Below are positions 8,201 through 17,401 of a stretch of DNA of 64,000 nt, one piece after another. Position 1 is the first letter of the stretch. Each line of letters opens with the position of its first letter. The translations under genes were made by a program, and so were the position numbers. This DNA comes from an uncultured Sulfitobacter sp. (GTDB lineage: Bacteria > Pseudomonadota > Alphaproteobacteria > Rhodobacterales > Rhodobacteraceae): the NCBI GenBank assembly GCA_937138475.1, contig CAKZPD010000008.1, positions 62,001 to 126,000 on the forward strand. Direction: 5' to 3'. The notes under the pieces were generated by a model. It saw nothing but the letters and a program-made list of their open reading frames with translations, had not been told where the DNA came from and ran no database searches.

Positions 8201-8990
8201 TGTGAAATACTTTCGCTGCGAGATCAAAGACCGTATCGCCACGGTGGCGCTGGACCGCCCCGAACGCAAGAACCCGCTGACCTTTGACAGCTATGCCGAG
8301 CTGCGCGACTGGTTCCGCGATCTGCACTATGCGGATGATGTGGATGCGGTTGTGTTTGCCTCGAATGGGGGGAATTTCAGCTCGGGGGGGGATGTGCACG
8401 ATATCATTGGCCCGCTGACGCGCATGTCGATGAAAGAGCTGTTGGCCTTTACCCGGATGACCGGCGATTTGGTCAAGGCCATCGTCAATTGCGGCAAGCC
8501 GGTGATTGCGGCGATTGACGGGGTGTGCGTGGGGGCGGGGGCGATTATCGCCATGGCGTCAGACCTGCGCATCGCCACCCCCGAGGCCAAGACCGCCTTT
8601 TTGTTCACCCGTGTCGGTTTGGCCGGATGCGACATGGGCGCCTGCGCAATCTTGCCGCGGATTATCGGGCAGGGCCGCGCTGCTGATCTGCTCTATACGG
8701 GCCGCGCCATGAGCGCCGAGGAAGGCCATGCCTGGGGGTTTCACAATCGGTTGGTGCCGGCGGGCGATCTTGATGCCGAAGCCCAGGCATTGGCGCAACG
8801 CATCGCTGCCGGGCCGAATTTTGGCCATATGATGACCAAGACGATGTTGGCGCAGGAATGGTCCATGTCGATTGAACAGGCCATCGAAGCCGAGGCACAG
8901 GCCCAGGCGATCTGTATGCAGACCGCCGATTTTGAGCGCGCCTATAATGCCTTTGTTGCCAAAGAAAAACCTGTGTTTGAGGGCGACTGA
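8190..8990 (+). CDS. Enoyl-CoA hydratase/isomerase family protein
   Basis: Crotonase-fold enzyme of 266 residues from ATG 8190 (MKSDVKYF), a start overlapping the end of marR. Earlier in-frame codons belong to the marR shadow. It shows crotonase landmarks: [11 protein letters not shown] near the N terminus, an oxyanion-hole segment with NFSSGGDV, and the [19 protein letters not shown] helix. It probably hydrates or hydrolytically opens a cyclic enoyl-CoA intermediate in the operon's pathway. Crotonase members vary widely in reaction, so only the family is certain. Confidence 0.88.
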   Translation: MKSDVKYFRCEIKDRIATVALDRPERKNPLTFDSYAELRDWFRDLHYADDVDAVVFASNGGNFSSGGDVHDIIGPLTRMSMKELLAFTRMTGDLVKAIVNCGKPVIAAIDGVCVGAGAIIAMASDLRIATPEAKTAFLFTRVGLAGCDMGACAILPRIIGQGRAADLLYTGRAMSAEEGHAWGFHNRLVPAGDLDAEAQALAQRIAAGPNFGHMMTKTMLAQEWSMSIEQAIEAEAQAQAICMQTADFERAYNAFVAKEKPVFEGD

Positions 8991-8993
8991 GCA

Positions 8994-10145
8994 ATGGCAG
9001 ACCGATCTTTTTTGAATTGGCCGTTCTTTGCCGACCACCACCGGGCGATGGCCGACCGGCTTGAGGGGTGGGCCGCAGCGCATCTGGGCCAGGTGGATCA
9101 CAGCAGCACGGATGATGCTTGCCGTGCCTTGGTGGCGGCTTTGGGGGCGGATGGCTGGTTGGCCCATGCGGCCATTGACCCCAATGACCCGGCGCCCCTG
9201 GATGTGCGCAGCCTGTGCCTGATCCGCGAGACCCTTGCCCGCCATGACGGGCTGGCCGATTTTGCCTTTGCCATGCAGGGGCTTGGGTCTGGGGCGATCT
9301 CGCTTTTTGGGGATCGGGCGCAGCGCGGTACCTGGCTGCCGCTGGTGCGCAGCGGGCAGGCGATTGCCGCCTTTGCCCTGACCGAGCCACAATCGGGGTC
9401 GGATGTGGCAAATTCCACCATGACGGCAACCCGCGACGGTGATCATTTTGTCCTGAACGGAGAAAAAACCTGGATCAGCAATGGCGGGATTGCCGATGTT
9501 TATACGGTGTTCGCCCGCACCGGTGATGGGCCGGGCGCGCGCGGTTTGTCGGCGTTTGTCGTGCCGGCCGATACGCCGGGCCTTGAGATCGCCGCGCGGC
9601 TGGACACCATCGCCCCGCATCCGCTGGCGACCCTGCGTTTCAGCGATTGCCGCGTGCCGGCCGCCGCGATGATCGGCGAGAGCGGCGCGGGTTTCAAGAT
9701 TGCCATGGCGGTGCTGGATGTGTTCCGGTCGACGGTGGCGGCGGCGGCGCTGGGCTTTGCCCGCCGGGCCCTGGACGAGGCCGTGTCACGGGTTGCCACC
9801 CGCCATGTGCAGGGCGCCCCGCTGGCCGCGCTTCAGATGGTGCAGGGGCACATTGCCGATATGGCCGTTGATGTCGATGCCAGCGCGCTTTTGATCTATC
9901 GCGCCGCCTGGACCAAAGACAGCGGCGCGCCGCGTGTCACGCGCGAGGCGGCCATGGCCAAGCTGTTCGCGACGGATCATGCGCAACAGGTGATCGACAA
10001 GGCTGTGCAGCTGCATGGCGGTGACGGCGTGCGATCCGGCGAAACCGTCGAAAGGCTTTACCGCGAGATCCGGGCGCTGCGCATTTATGAAGGGGCCTCG
10101 GATGTTCAGCGCGTGATCATCGCGCGCCAAACCATGGGGCACTAA
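8994..10145 (+). CDS. Acyl-CoA dehydrogenase
   Basis: A 383-residue FAD enzyme with the three-domain acyl-CoA dehydrogenase order. FAD and substrate motifs are visible ([11 protein letters not shown] near 125, KTWISNGG near 155), and the C-terminal helical domain holds QLHGGDGV and YEGASDVQR, where the Glu is in the position of the catalytic base in many members. It introduces or removes a double bond in a CoA-bound intermediate and would pass electrons to ETF. It starts 3 bases after the hydratase stop and is followed by the ligase after 22 bases. Confidence 0.9.
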   Translation: MADRSFLNWPFFADHHRAMADRLEGWAAAHLGQVDHSSTDDACRALVAALGADGWLAHAAIDPNDPAPLDVRSLCLIRETLARHDGLADFAFAMQGLGSGAISLFGDRAQRGTWLPLVRSGQAIAAFALTEPQSGSDVANSTMTATRDGDHFVLNGEKTWISNGGIADVYTVFARTGDGPGARGLSAFVVPADTPGLEIAARLDTIAPHPLATLRFSDCRVPAAAMIGESGAGFKIAMAVLDVFRSTVAAAALGFARRALDEAVSRVATRHVQGAPLAALQMVQGHIADMAVDVDASALLIYRAAWTKDSGAPRVTREAAMAKLFATDHAQQVIDKAVQLHGGDGVRSGETVERLYREIRALRIYEGASDVQRVIIARQTMGH

Positions 10146-10167
10146 CCCGAAAAGGAACGACCACGCT

Positions 10168-11784
10168 ATGCTGAAAGTCAGCGCCCATACCGATCATTTT
10201 GCCCGCAACGCCCTGCCGCCTGCGGATCAGTGGCCCGATCTTTTGCTGGGCGGATTTGACTATCCTGATGTGCTGAATGCCGGGGTGGAATTGACGGACA
10301 AAATGGTGGCGCAAGGGTTCGGGGATCATATTGCCTTGATCGGCAACGGGCGTCAGCGCACCTATAAAGAGCTGGCCGATTGGACAAACCGTCTGGCGCA
10401 TGTCTTGGTCGAGGATTACGGCGTGCAGCCGGGCAACCGGGTGTTGATCCGCTCGGCCAATAATCCGGCCATGGTGGCCTGTTGGCTGGCGGCGACCAAG
10501 GCCGGGGCGGTGGTGGTCAACACCATGCCGATGTTGCGCGCCGCCGAGCTGGTGAAGATCGTTGAAAAGGGCCAGATCACCCATGCGCTGTGCGACACCC
10601 GCCTGTTGGAGGAATTGCACAGCTGCGCGCAAAGCTGCCCGATTTTGCGCCATGTCGTGGGGTTTGACGGCACATCGAACCACGACGCCGAACTGGATCG
10701 CAAAGCGCTTGAGAAGCCGGTCAAATTCGACGCGGTGCCCACCAGCCAGGATGACGTGGCGCTGCTTGGGTTTACCTCGGGGACCACGGGGGCGCCCAAG
10801 GCGACCATGCATTTTCACCGTGACCTGATGATCATCGCCGATGGCTATGCCAAAGAGGTGCTGCGTGTCACCCCCGGCGATGTTTTTGTCGGCTCGCCGC
10901 CGCTGGCCTTTACCTTTGGTCTGGGCGGGCTGGCGATCTTTCCGTTGCGGTTTGGCGCGACGGCGACCCTGCTTGAGAATGCCTCGCCGCCCAATATGGT
11001 CGAGATCATCGAGAAATACCAAGCCACGGTCTGTTTCACGGCGCCGACCGCCTATCGGGCGATGCTGGCGGCCATGGACAAGGGCGCCGATCTAAGCAGC
11101 TTGCGCGCCGCCGTGTCAGCCGGGGAAACCCTGCCGGCGCCGGTGTATGAGGATTGGATGGCCAAGACCGGCAAGCCGATGCTGGATGGAATTGGCGCGA
11201 CCGAGCTGTTGCATATTTTTGTCTCGAACCGGTTCGAAGATCACCGCCCGGCCTGCACCGGCCGTCCGGTCACAGGCTATGAGGCCAAGGTTATCGGCGA
11301 TGATGGCCAAGAGCTGCCGCGCGGCACGGTGGGACGTTTGGCGGTGCGCGGGCCGACGGGGTGCCGGTATCTGAACGATGACCGGCAGGCGGGCTATGTT
11401 CTGGATGGCTGGAACATCACCGGCGATGCCTTTGTCATGGACGAAGACGGCTATTTGCATTTTGCGGCGCGCAACGATGATATGATCGTCTCGTCGGGGT
11501 ATAATATCGCCGGCCCCGAGGTCGAGGCCGCGCTTTTGGCGCATCCTTTGGTGGCGGAATGTGCCGTGGTGGGCGCGCCGGATGTTGATCGCGGTATGAT
11601 CGTTCAGGCGCATGTGGTTCTGGCCGAGAATGCCCCGGCCGATGCGGCGATGGTCAAGGCGCTGCAAGATCATGTCAAGGCGACCATCGCCCCCTATAAA
11701 TACCCCCGTGATATTCGGTTCGTCGCGGCCCTGCCCAAGACCGCGACCGGCAAGATCCAACGCTTTATGTTGAAATCGCAATGA
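10168..11784 (+). CDS. Aryl-CoA ligase, 2-aminobenzoate-CoA ligase type
   Basis: A 538-residue acyl-adenylate-forming enzyme. The AMP/P-loop motif GFTSGTTGAPKATMHFH lies near residue 200; GIGATELLHIF, the hinge segment and the C-terminal KTATGKIQR lysine motif are present. Its N-terminal pattern (HFARNALPP-QWP) and the benzoate-CoA-ligase-like body fit ligases for benzoate or 2-aminobenzoate. It activates the aromatic acid to the CoA thioester used by the monooxygenase/reductase at the head of the operon. A 170-base gap follows before the transporter genes. Confidence 0.85.
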   Translation: MLKVSAHTDHFARNALPPADQWPDLLLGGFDYPDVLNAGVELTDKMVAQGFGDHIALIGNGRQRTYKELADWTNRLAHVLVEDYGVQPGNRVLIRSANNPAMVACWLAATKAGAVVVNTMPMLRAAELVKIVEKGQITHALCDTRLLEELHSCAQSCPILRHVVGFDGTSNHDAELDRKALEKPVKFDAVPTSQDDVALLGFTSGTTGAPKATMHFHRDLMIIADGYAKEVLRVTPGDVFVGSPPLAFTFGLGGLAIFPLRFGATATLLENASPPNMVEIIEKYQATVCFTAPTAYRAMLAAMDKGADLSSLRAAVSAGETLPAPVYEDWMAKTGKPMLDGIGATELLHIFVSNRFEDHRPACTGRPVTGYEAKVIGDDGQELPRGTVGRLAVRGPTGCRYLNDDRQAGYVLDGWNITGDAFVMDEDGYLHFAARNDDMIVSSGYNIAGPEVEAALLAHPLVAECAVVGAPDVDRGMIVQAHVVLAENAPADAAMVKALQDHVKATIAPYKYPRDIRFVAALPKTATGKIQRFMLKSQ

Positions 11785-11953
11785 AATCGCGGGGTCCGTT
11801 GCACGCAGGGGAAAATCGGGCGCGGCCTCTGGTCAAAGGCGGGGGATTTTGCTGTTGTAGCGCCGATGCCCGAGCGGGCAGCCACGGCAGGCGACGCATA
11901 AGGGGCCGGCCGGACCGGTTGAACAAAAAGACATAACCAAGGGAGAACGACCA

Positions 11954-13084
11954 ATGAAAAAACTTGTTTTGGCCACAGCGGCCGCGGCGCTTTGCGCCAC
12001 CACGGTGATGGCCGATGTCAAGGTCGGGATGATCACCACGCTTTCGGGGGGCGGTGCCGGTTTGGGCATCGACGTGCGTGACGGCTTTATGCTGGCGATC
12101 AATCAATCGGGCCGCGACGACATCGAAGTGGTGATCGAAGACGATCAGCGCAAGCCCGATATCGCCGTGCAACTGTCTGATCGGATGATCCAATCAGAAC
12201 GTGTTGATGTGATGACCGGGATTATCTGGTCCAATCTGGCGATGGCTGTCGTGCCGGCGGCGGTTAATCAGAATGTGTTCTATTTGTCGCCCAACGCCGG
12301 ACCGTCGACGTTGGCGGGCAAGGGGTGCCATCGCAATTATTTCAACGTCGCGTGGCAAAACGACAACCTGCACGAGGCCGCCGGGGCCTATGCCAATGGC
12401 GCGGGTTACAAAAACAGCTTTATTCTGGCGCCCAATTACCCGGCCGGGCAGGACGCGTTGACCGGATACAAGCGGTTCTATCAAGGGGCGCTGGCCGGTG
12501 AGGTATTCACCAAATTGGGCCAAACTGATTACGCCGCCGAGATCGCGCAAATCCGCGCCAGCGGTGCGGATAGCGTGTTCTTCTTTTTGCCGGGCGGCAT
12601 GGGGATTTCTTTCCTTAAGCAATATGCCGGCAGCGGCGTTGATATCCCCGTGGTCGGCCCCGCCTTCAGCTTTGACCAAGGCATTTTGCAGGCCGTGGGG
12701 GACGCAGCATTGGGCGTGGTCAACACCAGCCAATGGAGCAAAGATCTGGACAATGCGGCGAACCAAGCCTTTGTCGCAAGCTTTCAAGAGGCCTATGGCC
12801 GGTTGCCGTCGCTTTATGCCAGCCAAGGGTTTGATACGGCCAATCTGCTGATTTCGGCGCTTGAAACGGCAGAGCCTGCGGATGCGGACGCCTTCCGCGA
12901 CGCCCTGCGCGCCGCCAAATTCGCCAGCACCCGTGGCGATTTTGCCTTTGGCCCGAACCACCACCCGGTTCAGACCATTTACGCCCGCGAAGTGGTGAAG
13001 GAAGGCGACATCTTTACCAACAAGATCATCGGTGTTGCGCTGGAAAACCACGCCGACGCCTATGCGGCTGACTGTAAGATGTAA
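11954..13084 (+). CDS. ABC transporter substrate-binding protein (branched-chain/aromatic acid type)
   Basis: A 376-residue periplasmic binding protein with a Sec signal peptide (about 20 residues, cleavage near VMA-DVK). The LivK/Peripla_BP_6 fold is indicated by KVGMITTLSGGGAGLG and the following helix. A GGGAGAA ribosome site precedes ATG 11954. Together with the four genes that follow it forms a complete HAAT-type importer. Within this operon the cargo is presumably the aromatic acid rather than leucine, as in other benzoate-type operons. Confidence 0.88.
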   Translation: MKKLVLATAAAALCATTVMADVKVGMITTLSGGGAGLGIDVRDGFMLAINQSGRDDIEVVIEDDQRKPDIAVQLSDRMIQSERVDVMTGIIWSNLAMAVVPAAVNQNVFYLSPNAGPSTLAGKGCHRNYFNVAWQNDNLHEAAGAYANGAGYKNSFILAPNYPAGQDALTGYKRFYQGALAGEVFTKLGQTDYAAEIAQIRASGADSVFFFLPGGMGISFLKQYAGSGVDIPVVGPAFSFDQGILQAVGDAALGVVNTSQWSKDLDNAANQAFVASFQEAYGRLPSLYASQGFDTANLLISALETAEPADADAFRDALRAAKFASTRGDFAFGPNHHPVQTIYAREVVKEGDIFTNKIIGVALENHADAYAADCKM

Positions 13085-13137
13085 ACGATCTGCGGCGCGC
13101 GGCCTTGGGGCTGTGCGCCGCCCAGACCGGAGCCGGA

Positions 13138-14058
13138 ATGTCCCTTATTCTTATCATAGAGCAGATCCTGAATGGGCTGCAATTTGGTGTCATGCTGTTC
13201 TTGATGGCGGCGGGCTTGACGTTGATTTTCGGCGTGATGGGGTTGATCAATCTGGCGCATGGTTCGCTTTATATGGTTGGGGCCTTTGCCGCCGCTGCGG
13301 TGGCGGGGCTGACGGGGTCGTTCCTTTTGGGGTTGATTGCGGCTTTGGCGGCGGCGGCGCTTGCGGGCGCGCTGATCGAGATGGTTGTGATCCGCCGGCT
13401 GTATCGGGCCGCACATCTGGATCAGGTCTTGGCCACTTTTGCGTTGATCTTGATCTTTTCCGAAGGCACGCGCTGGGTCTTTGGGTCGTTCCCGCTGTTT
13501 CTGGATATTCCGGCGGCGTTGTCGGGGCCGGTGACATTGCCCGGCGGGATTGAATATCCGCTGTATCGCTTGGCCCTGATCGGGATCGGCCTTGGCGTTG
13601 GGCTGGGCCTTTGGCTGTTGATAGAGCGCACGCGCATCGGAATTCAGATCCGGGCCGGCGAAAACGACCGCGAGATGATTGCCGCCCTTGGGGTCGATAT
13701 ATCGCGGCTTTATACCGTGGTGTTCGCGCTGGGCGCGGCGCTGGCCGGGTTGGCCGGGGCTTTGGTCGGGGCGATCCAATCCGTGCAGGTCGGCATGGGG
13801 GAACCGGTGTTGATCCTGGCCTTTGTGGTGATCGTGATTGGCGGCATCGGGTCAATCCGGGGGGCGTTTATCGGCGCGCTTTTGGTTGGGTTGACCGACA
13901 CGCTTGGCGGTGTGTTCCTGCCCGAGCTGTTTAAACTGTTCATGGACGGGGGCGCGGCGCAAAAAAGCGGATCGGCCCTGGCGTCGATGGGCATCTATTT
14001 GTTGATGGGCGCTGTGTTGATCTGGCGGCCCACCGGATTGTTCGGAGCCCGCGCATGA
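13138..14058 (+). CDS. Branched-chain-type ABC transporter permease (LivH type)
   Basis: A 306-residue inner-membrane permease starting at ATG 13138 (MSLILIIEQILNGLQFGVML). The LivH signature GLTLIFGVMGLINLAHGSLYMVG follows near residues 28-50, and several more hydrophobic helices are visible. The cytoplasmic loop with the ENDREMIAALG motif contacts the ATPases. The stop overlaps the livM-type gene by 4 bases. Upstream in-frame codons do not add family sequence. Confidence 0.9.
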   Translation: MSLILIIEQILNGLQFGVMLFLMAAGLTLIFGVMGLINLAHGSLYMVGAFAAAAVAGLTGSFLLGLIAALAAAALAGALIEMVVIRRLYRAAHLDQVLATFALILIFSEGTRWVFGSFPLFLDIPAALSGPVTLPGGIEYPLYRLALIGIGLGVGLGLWLLIERTRIGIQIRAGENDREMIAALGVDISRLYTVVFALGAALAGLAGALVGAIQSVQVGMGEPVLILAFVVIVIGGIGSIRGAFIGALLVGLTDTLGGVFLPELFKLFMDGGAAQKSGSALASMGIYLLMGAVLIWRPTGLFGARA

Positions 14059-15041
14059 GGATGAACGAAACCTGGGTCAATGCGCTGGTGCTGTTGGGGT
14101 TGGTGGCGGTGCCTGGCTGGGCGCTGATGGTGGATGAACCCTTTACCATCACCTTGGCGACGCGGGCGGCGATCTTGGCGCTGGCGGCGGTGGGGTTGAA
14201 TATTGTCTTGGGCATTGGCGGGTTGGTCAGTTTTGGTCATGCGCTGTTTTTCGGGCTTGGCGGATATGCGATGGGCATTTTGGCCTTTCACGCCCAGACC
14301 TATAGCGCGCTTGACCTTGGATTTATCCAGATCGAAGGCAGCACATCCATGCCGGTCATCTGGCTGGTGGCGATGGGGGTTTCGGCGCTGGTGGCGGCGG
14401 TGATCGGGATTTTGACCCTGCGCACCTCGGGGGTTTATTTCATCATGATCACCTTGGCCTTTGCCCAGATGTTTTACTATTTCGCGATCTCATGGGCGCA
14501 ATATGGCGGCGAAGACGGGCTGTCGATTTATGTGCGCAATGGGTTTCCGGGGTTGAACACGCTGGCGCCGATTCAGTTTTTTGGCATTTGTTTCGTGGTG
14601 CTGTGCCTGGTGCTGTTGCTGAATGCGCGGGTGCAGGCGTCGCCCTTTGGGTTGGCGCTGAACGCGGCCCGGCAATCCGCCACACGGGTCGAGGCGGTGG
14701 GCCTTGATCCGATCAAGCTTCGTCTGGTGGCCTTTGTCCTTTCGGGGGCGATCACCGGCTTGGCGGGGGCGTTGTTTGCGGATTTGAACCGGTTTGTTTC
14801 GCCGTCGATGTTCAGCTGGACCCTATCGGGAGAGCTGATTGTCCTGATCATCATTGGCGGGGTTGGCCGGTTGATGGGCCCGGTGATCGGCGCCTGCATC
14901 TTTGTCGGGCTTGAGCATTTTCTGGGGGGGCTGACCGATTTCTGGCACATATATCTGGGGGCGATATTGCTGTGTATTGTGCTGTTTGGGCGGGGCGGGG
15001 TGATCGGCCTTTTGACCGGCAAGGAGGGCGCCCATGTCTGA
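14055..15041 (+). CDS. Branched-chain-type ABC transporter permease (LivM type)
   Basis: The second permease, 328 residues. It has the LivM-type GLNIVLGIGGLVSFGHALFFGLGGY segment and a later SATRVEAVGLDPIKLRLVAF coupling loop. Hydrophobic helices cover most of the protein. It overlaps the preceding permease by 4 bases and the first ATPase gene by 8, so the importer is translated as a coupled block. Confidence 0.9.
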   Translation: MRMNETWVNALVLLGLVAVPGWALMVDEPFTITLATRAAILALAAVGLNIVLGIGGLVSFGHALFFGLGGYAMGILAFHAQTYSALDLGFIQIEGSTSMPVIWLVAMGVSALVAAVIGILTLRTSGVYFIMITLAFAQMFYYFAISWAQYGGEDGLSIYVRNGFPGLNTLAPIQFFGICFVVLCLVLLLNARVQASPFGLALNAARQSATRVEAVGLDPIKLRLVAFVLSGAITGLAGALFADLNRFVSPSMFSWTLSGELIVLIIIGGVGRLMGPVIGACIFVGLEHFLGGLTDFWHIYLGAILLCIVLFGRGGVIGLLTGKEGAHV

Positions 15042-15783
15042 TCCGGTTCTTGCCACGCATCAGCTCAGCAAGCGCTTTGGCGCGCTTTGCGCCACGGATG
15101 ATGTGTCGATTGATCTGCGCCCCGGTGAAATTCACGCGATCATCGGGCCGAACGGGGCCGGTAAATCGACGTTGATCAAACAGATTTGCGGGGGGCTGCG
15201 GCCGGATGCCGGCAAGATCATGTTTTTGGGCCGCGATGTGTCCGGTCTGGATGCCAGCGCGCGGGCGCGGGCCGGTTTGGGGCGCAGCTTTCAGGTGTCT
15301 GAACTGGCCATGGAAGACACGGTTCTTGAAAACGCGGTGCTTGGGGCGATTGGCGCGGGGGCCGGTCCCTGGCGGTTTTGGCGGGCGGCAACGCGCACAG
15401 CCGCCTTGGTTGAGCGGGCCGAGGCCGCGCTGGCGCGTGTTGGCCTGACGGCGCAGCGGGATCAGGTGGTCGCCAGCCTGAGCCATGGCCAGCGGCGTCA
15501 GCTTGAGGTTGCGGTGGCGCTGACCCTGTCGCCCAAGGCGTTTATCATGGATGAACCCATGGCCGGTCTTGGCGCCGAAGGGTCAAAGGCCCTTACCGGT
15601 TTCCTGGACGGTCTGCGCAGCCAGGCGCCAATCCTTTTGGTCGAACACGACATGGATGCGGTGTTTGCCTTGGCCGACCGGATCAGCGTTCTGGTCTATG
15701 GCAAGATCATCGCAACCGGCAGCGCCGATGACATTCGCACCAGCGCCGTGGTGCGCGATGCTTATCTGGGGGATGCCGCATGA
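15034..15783 (+). CDS. ABC transporter ATP-binding protein (LivG type)
   Basis: A 249-residue ATPase: Walker A GPNGAGKST near 39-47, signature LSHGQRRQLEVA, Walker B AFIMDEPMAGL, and the H-loop VEHDMD. The LSHGQRR variant and the ending DAYLGD are typical of LivG-type subunits. It energises import with the LivF-type subunit that follows with a 4-base overlap. Confidence 0.92.
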   Translation: MSDPVLATHQLSKRFGALCATDDVSIDLRPGEIHAIIGPNGAGKSTLIKQICGGLRPDAGKIMFLGRDVSGLDASARARAGLGRSFQVSELAMEDTVLENAVLGAIGAGAGPWRFWRAATRTAALVERAEAALARVGLTAQRDQVVASLSHGQRRQLEVAVALTLSPKAFIMDEPMAGLGAEGSKALTGFLDGLRSQAPILLVEHDMDAVFALADRISVLVYGKIIATGSADDIRTSAVVRDAYLGDAA

Positions 15784-16466
15784 GCCTGCTTGAGGTGCAA
15801 GGCTTGACCGCCAGCTATGGCAGCAGCCAGGCGTTATTTGGCGTGGACCTGACCGTGGCCGAAGGCGAGGTCACAGCCCTGATGGGGCGGAACGGTATGG
15901 GGAAATCCACCACGGTCAAGGCGATCTGCCGGTTGATCCGTGCGTCAGGGGGGCTGAGGATGCGGGGGCAGGATTTGCACCCATTGGCCAGCCACAACGT
16001 GGCGCGGTTGGGGGTGGGATTGGTGCCCGAGGGTCGCCGGTGCTTTGCGGATTTGACCGTCCATGAGAACCTGATCGCCGCCGCCCGGCCTGGTGATTGG
16101 ACGTTTCAGCGCGTGGCCGAGCTGTTTCCCCGCTTGGAAGAACGTGCCAGCCAGCGGGCGATGTCGCTGTCCGGCGGCGAGCAGCAGATGCTGGCGATTG
16201 GCCGGGCCTTGATGACCAACCCACGGCTGTTGATTCTGGACGAAGCGACCGAGGGGCTGGCCCCGATCGTCCGGCAGGAAATCTGGGCGGCGATCCGACG
16301 TTTGAAACAGGAAACCGGGGTGGCGATCCTGTTGATCGACAAATCGCTGAAAGAGCTGTCATCAGTGTGTGACCGCGCGGTGATCCTTGAGCGCGGCACG
16401 ACGGTTTGGTCTGGCGGCATGACGCAGCTGAGCGCGCAAACAACAGAAAGATACCTGGGGGTCTGA
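15780..16466 (+). CDS. ABC transporter ATP-binding protein (LivF type)
   Basis: A 228-residue ATPase with Walker A GRNGMGKST, signature LSGGEQQMLAIGRAL, Walker B LLILDEATEGLAP, and the usual LivF ending RYLGV. In the switch position after Walker B the expected His is replaced: the segment reads LLIDKSL rather than a VEQ/VEH-type motif, which is seen in some LivF proteins. The stop overlaps the thioesterase start (TGATG). Confidence 0.92.
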   Translation: MSLLEVQGLTASYGSSQALFGVDLTVAEGEVTALMGRNGMGKSTTVKAICRLIRASGGLRMRGQDLHPLASHNVARLGVGLVPEGRRCFADLTVHENLIAAARPGDWTFQRVAELFPRLEERASQRAMSLSGGEQQMLAIGRALMTNPRLLILDEATEGLAPIVRQEIWAAIRRLKQETGVAILLIDKSLKELSSVCDRAVILERGTTVWSGGMTQLSAQTTERYLGV

Positions 16467-16873
16467 TGGTTTTCGAGATGCCGCAAAAGGTGCTGTTCAA
16501 ACATTGCGATCCTGCCGGGATCGTGTTTTTCCCGCGCTTTTTTGAAATGATGAACGACTGTGTCGAAATGTTTTTCGATCAGGCGTTGGGTTTGCCGTTT
16601 GAAAGGTTGCTTAAGACCGGCGGCGTGCCAACCGCGCAGATCAGCACCCATTTCAGTGCCCCGTCGCGCCATGGGGATCTGCTGTTGCTGCGGCTTGGGG
16701 TGTTGCGGGTGGGTCGCAGCGCCGTGGATTATCGCCTGACCGCCCATTGCGGGCCCGAGCTGCGGTTTGAAACACGCGCGACGCTGGTTTATGTCGACGC
16801 GTCGGGCAGACCGGCCCCCTGGCCCGAAGAGACCCGGTTGAAACTTGTTGATTATAGGGATGATGCACCATGA
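16466..16873 (+). CDS. Acyl-CoA thioesterase, 4-hydroxybenzoyl-CoA thioesterase family
   Basis: A 135-residue single hot-dog domain. The CDPAGIVFFPRFFEMMNDCVE segment near residues 13-33 is the family signature, with Asp in the catalytic position. It probably hydrolyses CoA esters in the aromatic pathway, either releasing an end product or rescuing CoA from dead-end intermediates. The start ATG overlaps the livF-type stop and its stop overlaps the RidA-family start, so it belongs to the operon. Confidence 0.87.
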   Translation: MVFEMPQKVLFKHCDPAGIVFFPRFFEMMNDCVEMFFDQALGLPFERLLKTGGVPTAQISTHFSAPSRHGDLLLLRLGVLRVGRSAVDYRLTAHCGPELRFETRATLVYVDASGRPAPWPEETRLKLVDYRDDAP

Positions 16874-17265
16874 CACATCAAACGATCCAGCCCGCCGGCT
16901 GGTTGCCGGCCAAGGGCTATGCCAATGGGATGCTGACCAAGGACGGCACCTTGCATATCGGTGGGCAAATCGGTTGGGACGCCCATCAGACCTTTGTGGC
17001 CGGTGGCTTTGTTCCTCAGATGAAACAGGCGCTGCGCAACATCGCCGACATCGTCGAAGCGGCGGGCGGACAGGTCAGCGATGTGACCCGTCTGACCTGG
17101 TTCGTCACAGACAAGTCAGAGTATCTGGCCCATCAGGCCCAGGTTGGTGCCGCCTATCGCGAGGTGTTCGGCAGGCATTTCCCGGCCATGTCGATGATTG
17201 TTGTGTCCGGTTTGGTCGAAGACGAGGCCCTGCTTGAGATAGAAGCCACCGCGCATATCGGCTGA
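16870..17265 (+). CDS. RidA (YjgF/YER057c/UK114) family protein lacking the catalytic Arg
   Basis: A 131-residue Rid-family protein, the last gene of the operon. The NIADIVEAAGGQVSDVTRLTWFV segment and the C-terminal LLEIEATAHI match the family. Classical RidA enzymes hydrolyse reactive enamines/imines to ketones and ammonia using an Arg in a PARS-type motif. Here that motif reads FPAMSM, with Met in place of Arg. The family fits a pathway with a 2-amino-cyclohexene-CoA intermediate, but the missing Arg makes canonical deaminase activity doubtful. It may belong to a non-RidA subgroup with another role. Confidence 0.85.
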   Translation: MTHQTIQPAGWLPAKGYANGMLTKDGTLHIGGQIGWDAHQTFVAGGFVPQMKQALRNIADIVEAAGGQVSDVTRLTWFVTDKSEYLAHQAQVGAAYREVFGRHFPAMSMIVVSGLVEDEALLEIEATAHIG

Positions 17266-17401
17266 TCCGGCGTGCTGCTTGCGCACAGGATCGTCTTGGC
17301 GCCAACGGGGTGGTGATGGATGGGCCGCAGTGCTTGCGCTTTGGGCGCGTAAAACTTATGGGGGCGGCCAGCGCATCGTCATGGCACAGTGAGGGCCCGC
17401 A

